Below, in pieces: positions 62,989 through 64,000 of a DNA stretch of 64,000 bases; within the stretch, counting starts at the first letter, position 1, and each line of letters opens with the position of its first letter. Below the pieces are notes generated by a model. The model did no database searches. It saw only the letters and a list, made by a program, of their open reading frames with translations, and was not told where the DNA came from. The position numbers and the translations under genes were made by a program. The DNA lies in NCBI RefSeq assembly GCF_002929825.1, contig NZ_PJJN01000037.1:124001-188000 (forward strand). Direction: 5' to 3'. Source of the stretch: Cryobacterium sp. Y29. Lineage in GTDB: Bacteria > Actinomycetota > Actinomycetes > Actinomycetales > Microbacteriaceae.

Positions 62989-64000
62989 ATGTCGACCAAG
63001 GTGAATACGACTATGGCGGACGCCGCGGCATCCGCCGCTCGAAATGCGACCGTTGACGAAGCAGGCAGCGTCGCCCTCTCCGGTCGTAGTTTCTTCGGTA
63101 GCGACGCCGCAGCAAAGCGGCGTGCGAAGAAGCCCAGTGACCTGCGTTCCCTTTCGGCAGCGTTGACCGTGCCAATCGTGCTGGTCAGTACCCTCGCGAT
63201 CAGCCTCAACCTGGCTGCTCCAGCCCAGGCACAGGCCTTGGCCAAGAAGCCGCTCAAGTCCAAGCTCGCCGAAACCAGCCCCGTAGGAATGGTGCCCGCG
63301 GTGACCGCCACCGTGCAGGTTGCCCCTGACCGGTACTCGGTCCTGGATGGCGATACCGTGAGCGGCATCGCCGCCCGGTTCGGCCTGTCGACGGCGGTCG
63401 TGCTGGCACTGAACGGTCTCGATTCCCGGGCCCTGATCTTTCCGGGCCAGGTTTTAACCCTGGCCTCGGCGGCGGTGCCAGCCACCGTCGTGGCCGCGCC
63501 GGCAGCATCCGCCTCGTACTCGGTGCAAAGCGGCGACACCATCAGCGGCATCGCTGCCGCCCACTCACTGAAGACCGCGGACATTCTGAGTGCCAACGGA
63601 CTGAACGGGCGCAGCGTCATCTACCCCGGACAGGTCATCCTCCTCGCGGCGTCTCCAGCGCTGGAGTCGGCGGCGTATGTCGTGCCGGGCACCGAGATCG
63701 CCGCAGCGACCACCCGGACCATCGCCATGGGCGAAACCATCACTGCCGTGGCTAACGCGGCCGGGGTGAGCGTGCAGGCGGTGCTCGACGCTAATGGCTT
63801 GGGCTGGTCGAGCATCATCTACCCGGGACAGGTCTTGACTCTGCCGGTCACGCCGACACCGGCATCCGTTTCGGTAGCTGCACTGATTCCCGTGGCGACG
63901 GCGGGTCTGGTGACTCCGATGACAGAGGAAATGCGGCAGAACGCGCAGACGATCGTGGCCGTTGGGCGGGGAGCCGGTGTGAGCGATGCCGGTCTCGTCG
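62989..64000 (+). CDS. secreted LysM-repeat cell wall protein, cut by the window edge
   Basis: The visible 337 residues are the N-terminal part. A long basic N-terminus of about 50 residues precedes a hydrophobic segment (about 58-77) ending PAQAQA, a likely late signal peptide. LysM repeats follow at about 115-158 (YSVLDGDTVSGIAARFGL) and 177-220 (YSVQSGDTISGIAAAH), with a diverged third at about 242-286 (TIAMGETITAVANAAG). Residues 311-337 (MTEEMRQNAQTIVAVGRGAG) begin a further domain of the kind seen in actinobacterial murein hydrolases or lytic transglycosylases, but it is cut. GGAG at 62981-62984 precedes the ATG. Confidence 0.88.
   Translation, partial: MSTKVNTTMADAAASAARNATVDEAGSVALSGRSFFGSDAAAKRRAKKPSDLRSLSAALTVPIVLVSTLAISLNLAAPAQAQALAKKPLKSKLAETSPVGMVPAVTATVQVAPDRYSVLDGDTVSGIAARFGLSTAVVLALNGLDSRALIFPGQVLTLASAAVPATVVAAPAASASYSVQSGDTISGIAAAHSLKTADILSANGLNGRSVIYPGQVILLAASPALESAAYVVPGTEIAAATTRTIAMGETITAVANAAGVSVQAVLDANGLGWSSIIYPGQVLTLPVTPTPASVSVAALIPVATAGLVTPMTEEMRQNAQTIVAVGRGAGVSDAGLV

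Noticed and set aside
1..64000. tRNA, rRNA, CRISPR, prophage or insertion sequence
   Set aside because: No CCA-ended cloverleaf-like stretch, rRNA motif, regularly spaced direct repeat array, transposase or phage gene was seen in any gap or coding region.

Overview
This 64 kb window is chromosomal DNA from a high-GC Gram-positive actinobacterium, most likely of the family Microbacteriaceae. The evidence is the high GC content with strongly biased codon use, frequent GTG starts, and the order lepA / rpsT / holA / comEC / comEA / leuS. It also has a dcw (division and cell wall) cluster without ftsA that runs into yggS-sepF-yggT-divIVA-lspA-rluA-dnaE, a Rv2175c-type regulator, and a DUF3040 protein. 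I saw no rRNA, tRNA, CRISPR array, insertion sequence or prophage. Genes are tightly packed and no gene-free stretch exceeds 300 bases.

Layout. 1-15.3 kb is housekeeping: a DUF4870 membrane protein, hemW-DUF1990-lepA (minus), an alpha/beta hydrolase, rpsT with a strong terminator, a small membrane protein, holA, the DNA-uptake genes comEC-comEA, leuS and pabB. 15.3-23.3 kb is a respiratory module: DedA, then cydABDC (cytochrome bd oxidase and its assembly exporter) on the minus strand. Divergent from it is a BlaI-type repressor followed by a short M56 membrane metalloprotease. The 144-bp cydA/blaI gap holds three near-identical 17-bp inverted repeats. 23.3-32.4 kb is transport: a four-gene osmoprotectant ABC importer, a TetR regulator, an App1-like phosphatase, and a second ABC importer of unknown substrate with an NMT1/THI5-like binding protein and two different permeases. 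32.5-36.9 kb carries hisD-nrdR-pyrD, a flavin reductase-like protein and an acyltransferase. 36.9-60.5 kb is one long minus-strand block that reads, from its promoter, mraZ-rsmH-ftsL-ftsI-murE-murF-mraY-murD-ftsW-murG-murC-ftsQ-ftsZ-yggS-sepF-yggT-divIVA-lspA-rluA-dnaE. 60.8-64 kb has DUF3040, a polyprenyl diphosphate synthase, a Rv2175c-like regulator and the start of a LysM protein cut by the window edge.

How the parts work together. The dcw block encodes almost the whole cytoplasmic and membrane route to lipid II (MurC to MurG, MraY), the septal synthase pair FtsW/FtsI, and the early division ring (FtsZ, SepF, FtsQ, FtsL). The polar growth protein DivIVA follows, and MraZ is the probable local regulator through TGGNN repeats spaced 10 bp apart. 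The polyprenyl synthase next door may supply isoprenoid precursors. The cyd module looks like a regulated respiratory branch under BlaI/M56 control.

The points most worth checking are: (1) the BlaI/M56 pair with three operators facing cydABDC; (2) a recurrent TAGGCT-type -10 element 6-8 bases before start codons, which implies many leaderless mRNAs and helps fix several starts; (3) a MurE whose DNPR specificity motif is replaced by DFHPR, consistent with an unusual residue 3 in the peptidoglycan peptide; (4) an over-represented word GCATCCG/CGGATGC.
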